Of a stretch of DNA of 7,904 nucleotides, positions 5,345-7,904 are shown in pieces. How positions within the stretch are numbered: the stretch's first letter is position 1; every line of letters begins with the position of its first letter. Source of the stretch: Bacteriovoracaceae bacterium (lineage in GTDB: Bacteria > Bdellovibrionota > UBA1018). The notes beneath the pieces were generated by a model. That model was not told the origin of the DNA. It worked only from the letters and a program-made list of their open reading frames with translations, and did no database searches. The position numbers and the translations under genes were made by a program. The stretch spans positions 1 to 7,904 of the forward strand of contig CANFHS010000108.1 of NCBI GenBank assembly GCA_947446835.1, given 5' to 3'.

Positions 5345-6572
5345 GATGAAGGCCTCCGGGGGGCCTGGCTTCCCCGCCCTGGACCTTGGCCATGATGAGC
5401 CAAGCGAGAGCAAAGAACGCCCCGCAGAGCTGGATCATGGCAGGGTAACCCCAGCGGTCCGCGAATCGCCCTGCCAGGGGCGGCGAGAGGACCCCGCCCA
5501 GGGTCGAGAACAGGTAGTAGATGCCCGTTGCGGCCCCGGTCCGTTCGGCGGCCACCGAGTCGAGCACCATGGGCAGCGAGTTCACGTTGACCAGGGCCCA
5601 GGCCGCGCCCGCCACTGCCATGGCCCCGGTCACCAGCCCGAGCCCCCGGGCCTGCGAAGCGCCGAAGAGAGCGGCCGCCAGGAGCGCCAAGCCCCACCGG
5701 ACCACTGGCCTGCGGCCCCAGCGCAGGGACAGGCGACCCGCGCCCACCGCGCAGGCGATGAAGCTCAGGGCAAAGACCCCGAGAATGCGCGCGCCGGTGC
5801 CTTCGGGCACGCCCAGATGGAACTTGGCAAAGCTGGTGAAGAAGCTGCCGATGGCGCTGAATCCCATGAACCAGGCCAAGAGAGCCCCGAGCAAAAAACG
5901 CAGCCCCAGCTGCTCGGGCCGGCGCAGTTCACGAAGCCCTTCGAGCAGCTCCCGGAGCGCTCCGGGGCCCGCGGGACCCTGGGCCTGGGGTTCCCGGATG
6001 CGGACCACGACCAGCAGGCAAGGCACCAGGAGCGCCAGCGCACCGCCCAGGTAAAGCCCCTCTTCGCCCATCCCGAGCAGCGCCCTGGCCCCGAAATAGG
6101 CCAGCAGAGCGCCCAGGCCGCCCATCAGGTTGATCAGCGCGTTGGCCTTGCTGCGGGCCTCGGAAGGCGTCAGATCGGGCATCAGCGCCACAAGCGGCGA
6201 ACGGAACGCGGCCATGGCCAGATTGAAGCCCGCCAGCAGAAGCACAAAGACGCCCACGCCCGCCGCCACGGTAACCCTGGGAATCAGCGCAAACAGCAAC
6301 GCTCCCAGGGGAGCACCGACCAGGACAAACGGCAGGCGGCGGCCCAGGCGGGTGCGGGTGCGATCGCTCCAGGCGCCGAACACGGGCAGGAGGACCAGCG
6401 TGAGCAGGTGGTTCAAGGTGGTCAGCCAACCCACCTCCAGCGCGCTCAGACCGAACCGTTCGCGGGCGCGGACCGGCACGTAGGCAAAGTACAAGGCCCA
6501 GATGAGCGACACACCCAGGAACCCCAGGCCGATCCAGATCGTTCTGCGCGTGGAAATCGAGGAGCTGACCAT
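5337..6572 (-). CDS. MFS transporter, GPH/sucrose-symporter-like (SLC45-like)
   Basis: A 411-residue polytopic inner-membrane protein with about twelve hydrophobic segments, the normal size for the major facilitator superfamily. The loop between segments 2 and 3 carries the MFS motif A, GAWSDRTRTRLGRR (66-79), in the form seen in glycoside-pentoside-hexuronide and plant/animal sucrose-type (SLC45) cation symporters; a second-half counterpart, GRLSLRWGRRP, is present. The transported solute cannot be read from sequence. I place the start at the ATG at 6572, just before the first hydrophobic segment (TIWIGLGFLGVSLIW), with weak GGAAG upstream; the open frame continues much further upstream but only as a shadow of metH. 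It overlaps the GDPD gene by 8 bp. A sugar, or less likely a glycerophosphodiester, is a reasonable guess for the substrate. Confidence 0.88.
   Translation of the reverse strand: MVSSSISTRRTIWIGLGFLGVSLIWALYFAYVPVRARERFGLSALEVGWLTTLNHLLTLVLLPVFGAWSDRTRTRLGRRLPFVLVGAPLGALLFALIPRVTVAAGVGVFVLLLAGFNLAMAAFRSPLVALMPDLTPSEARSKANALINLMGGLGALLAYFGARALLGMGEEGLYLGGALALLVPCLLVVVRIREPQAQGPAGPGALRELLEGLRELRRPEQLGLRFLLGALLAWFMGFSAIGSFFTSFAKFHLGVPEGTGARILGVFALSFIACAVGAGRLSLRWGRRPVVRWGLALLAAALFGASQARGLGLVTGAMAVAGAAWALVNVNSLPMVLDSVAAERTGAATGIYYLFSTLGGVLSPPLAGRFADRWGYPAMIQLCGAFFALAWLIMAKVQGGEARPPGGLHHA
5350..5366 (-). promoter_or_regulatory. Short stem enclosing the GDPD ribosome binding site
   Basis: On the minus strand AGGCC (5366-5362) and GGCCT (5354-5350) pair around a 7-base loop, CCCCGGA. 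The GGAGG Shine-Dalgarno of the phosphodiesterase (5357-5353) spans the loop and the 3' arm. Ribosomes finishing the MFS gene would open it, fitting coupled translation. The stem is short, so this is tentative. Confidence 0.4.
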
Positions 6573-6581
6573 TTCTTCCAG

Positions 6582-6596
6582 GCTAGCATCCGGATG
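6582..6596. repeat. Palindromic site upstream of the MFS gene
   Basis: Two abutting palindromes, GCTAGC (6582-6587) and CATCCGGATG (6587-6596), lie 10-25 bases upstream of the MFS ATG within the 102-bp divergent gap to metH. A regulator could bind here, but no repeat or regulator gene nearby supports it, and I found no convincing MFS promoter. Confidence 0.3.
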
Positions 6597-6636
6597 GCCG
6601 CCCGCCAGAAGAAATGGAGCCGGAACGCCGAGTCGT

Positions 6637-6665
6637 TTGGCCCGTTTTCTGAACCATGTGATACT
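6637..6665 (+). promoter_or_regulatory. Candidate extended -10 promoter for metH
   Basis: TTGGCC (6637-6642), a 17-base spacer, then GATACT (6660-6665) preceded by TGT, an extended -10 element. Both boxes match four of six bases. The start would fall near 6672, about three bases before the ATG, giving an almost leaderless mRNA and fitting the absence of a Shine-Dalgarno. Confidence 0.5.
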
Positions 6666-6674
6666 CACCGCATC

Positions 6675-7904
6675 ATGAATATTCGCCAAGCCCTCGCCCA
6701 CCGAATCCTGGTCCTCGACGGGGCCATGGGAACTGCTCTCCAGGGCAAGAATCTGACCGCCCAGGACTTCGGCGGCCCCGAGCTCGAAGGGTGCAACGAG
6801 AACCTGAACCTGACCCGGCCCGACGTCATCCTGGCCATCCATGAGGCCTACCTGCAGTCGGGCGCCGACATTGTCGAAACGAACACCTTTGGCGCGACCC
6901 CGCTGGTGCTGGCCGAGTACGGCCTTCAGGACAAGGCCTACGAGATCAACGTGGCGGCAGCCCGTCTGGCGCGCCAGGCGTGCCAGACCCACTCGACTCC
7001 CGACCGTCCCCGCTACGTGGCGGGCTCCATCGGCCCGACCACCAAAGCCATCTCGGTGACCGGCGGAGTCACCTTCGACGAGCTCGAACACCATTTTCAT
7101 GCCCAGGCACTGGGACTCTGGGACGGCGGGGTCGACTACTTCCTGCTCGAAACCTGCCAGGACACCCGCAACGTCAAAGCCGGATTGAAGGCCCTGGACC
7201 GCCTCTTTGCCGAGAAAGGCGAAAGCCGTCCCGTGGCGGTTTCGGGAACCATCGAGCCCATGGGCACGCTCCTGGCGGGCCAGTCGGCCGAGGCGTTCCT
7301 GACCTCGCTGGCCCACCGCGACCTGCTCTACATCGGCCTGAACTGCGCCACCGGGCCCGAGTTCATGACCGACTCGATCCGGTCGATGGCCCAGCTGGCG
7401 CCCTTCCCGGTGGCCTGCGTGCCGAACGCGGGCCTGCCCGATGAGAACGGCTGCTACCTGGAGACGCCCGAGATGGTGGCGCGGGTCCTGGAACGCTTCT
7501 GCGAATCCGGCTGGATCAACCTGCTGGGCGGCTGCTGCGGCACGCACGCGGGCCACGTGGCGGCGCTGGCCCGCCTGGCCGAGCGGCACCGGGCGCGCGT
7601 GGCCGTGCCCCACCGGCGCTCGCTGCTTTCGGGCGTGGACTTCCTGGAGATTGCCGACGGGGACCGCCCCATCCTGGTCGGCGAGCGGACCAACGTGATC
7701 GGCTCGAAGAAGTTCAAGGACCTGATCGTGGCCGGCAAGTTCGAGGAGGCCTCCGAAGTGGCCCGGGCGCAGGTCAAGAACGCGGCCGCGATCGTGGACG
7801 TTTGCCTGGCCAACCCGGACCGTGACGAGCTGGAGGATATGCGAAGTTTTCTGGAGTTCGCGGTCAAGAAGGTCCGCGTGCCCCTGATGATCGACTCCAC
7901 CGAC
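6675..7904 (+). CDS. metH: Cobalamin-dependent methionine synthase, N-terminal part
   Basis: Makes methionine from homocysteine and methyltetrahydrofolate through methylcobalamin, in the cytoplasm. The 410 visible residues contain the complete homocysteine S-methyltransferase domain (about 1-325): RILVLDGAMGTALQ near the start, ADIVETNTFGAT, and the zinc ligands C224 (GLNCATG), C287 and C288 (GGCCGTH), with the same 63-residue spacing as C247 and C310 in E. coli MetH. The folate-binding domain begins at about 330 (ILVGERTNVIGSKKF) and is cut by the window at MIDSTD. The cobalamin and activation domains lie outside, so a short split version lacking them cannot be excluded. The ATG at 6675 matches the start of the family, has no Shine-Dalgarno, and has no in-frame alternative just upstream. 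It diverges from the MFS gene. Confidence 0.95.
   Translation, partial: MNIRQALAHRILVLDGAMGTALQGKNLTAQDFGGPELEGCNENLNLTRPDVILAIHEAYLQSGADIVETNTFGATPLVLAEYGLQDKAYEINVAAARLARQACQTHSTPDRPRYVAGSIGPTTKAISVTGGVTFDELEHHFHAQALGLWDGGVDYFLLETCQDTRNVKAGLKALDRLFAEKGESRPVAVSGTIEPMGTLLAGQSAEAFLTSLAHRDLLYIGLNCATGPEFMTDSIRSMAQLAPFPVACVPNAGLPDENGCYLETPEMVARVLERFCESGWINLLGGCCGTHAGHVAALARLAERHRARVAVPHRRSLLSGVDFLEIADGDRPILVGERTNVIGSKKFKDLIVAGKFEEASEVARAQVKNAAAIVDVCLANPDRDELEDMRSFLEFAVKKVRVPLMIDSTD

Noticed and set aside
6573..7613. A 347-codon N-terminal extension of the MFS protein, running antisense through metH.
   Set aside because: It lies opposite a conserved metH sequence, has low-complexity shadow composition, and the MFS fold is complete from 6572.

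Overview
This is a compact, GC-rich bacterial chromosome segment with short intergenic gaps. It looks like a Gram-negative chromosome, because one protein has a Sec-type signal peptide and there is PilZ/cyclic-di-GMP signalling. The protein styles (two START-like SRPBCC proteins, a PilZ protein, and a MetH with a DVCLANPDRDE segment) feel deltaproteobacterial in the broad sense (Myxococcota, Bdellovibrionota) or possibly Acidobacteriota. That placement is an impression, not a demonstration. I see no insertion sequence, phage gene, CRISPR array or toxin-antitoxin pair, and the window reads as core genome.

Layout. From 3086 down to 1 there is a five-gene minus-strand run, probably one operon: an exported SRPBCC protein (GTG start), a PilZ protein whose start overlaps it by 53 bp, class II fructose-1,6-bisphosphatase (glpX), a cytoplasmic SRPBCC protein, and a helical protein of unknown function cut by the window edge. 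Divergent from this run is pgsA (3150-3869, plus), which makes the phosphatidylglycerol precursor. It collides tail to tail with a PduO-type cobalamin adenosyltransferase gene (3866-4414, minus), and their stop codons share a TTAA. Between 4415 and 4516 lie candidate back-to-back promoters for the adenosyltransferase and for a tRNA-Gly(GCC) gene at 4517-4593, which has an encoded CCA. Next, on the minus strand, a sugar-cation-symporter-like MFS transporter (5337-6572) overlaps a glycerophosphodiester phosphodiesterase (4607-5344) by 8 bp. Finally metH starts at 6675 on the plus strand and runs out of the window after 410 residues, having covered the homocysteine-methyltransferase domain and the start of the folate domain.

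Themes. Several genes touch glycerol-phosphate and central carbon metabolism: the phosphodiesterase releases sn-glycerol 3-phosphate, PgsA consumes it, and GlpX is a gluconeogenic enzyme often linked to glycerol growth. Two genes concern cobalamin (the adenosyltransferase and MetH). These links are pathway logic only, since the genes sit in separate transcription units.

No clearly new system is visible. The most interesting points are the 63-bp divergent region at 3087-3149, where both genes begin with GTG just after an in-frame stop and no usable Shine-Dalgarno, suggesting leaderless mRNAs; the unassigned C-terminal half of the PilZ protein; the basic tail on PgsA; and the pairing of two START-like proteins around PilZ and glpX.
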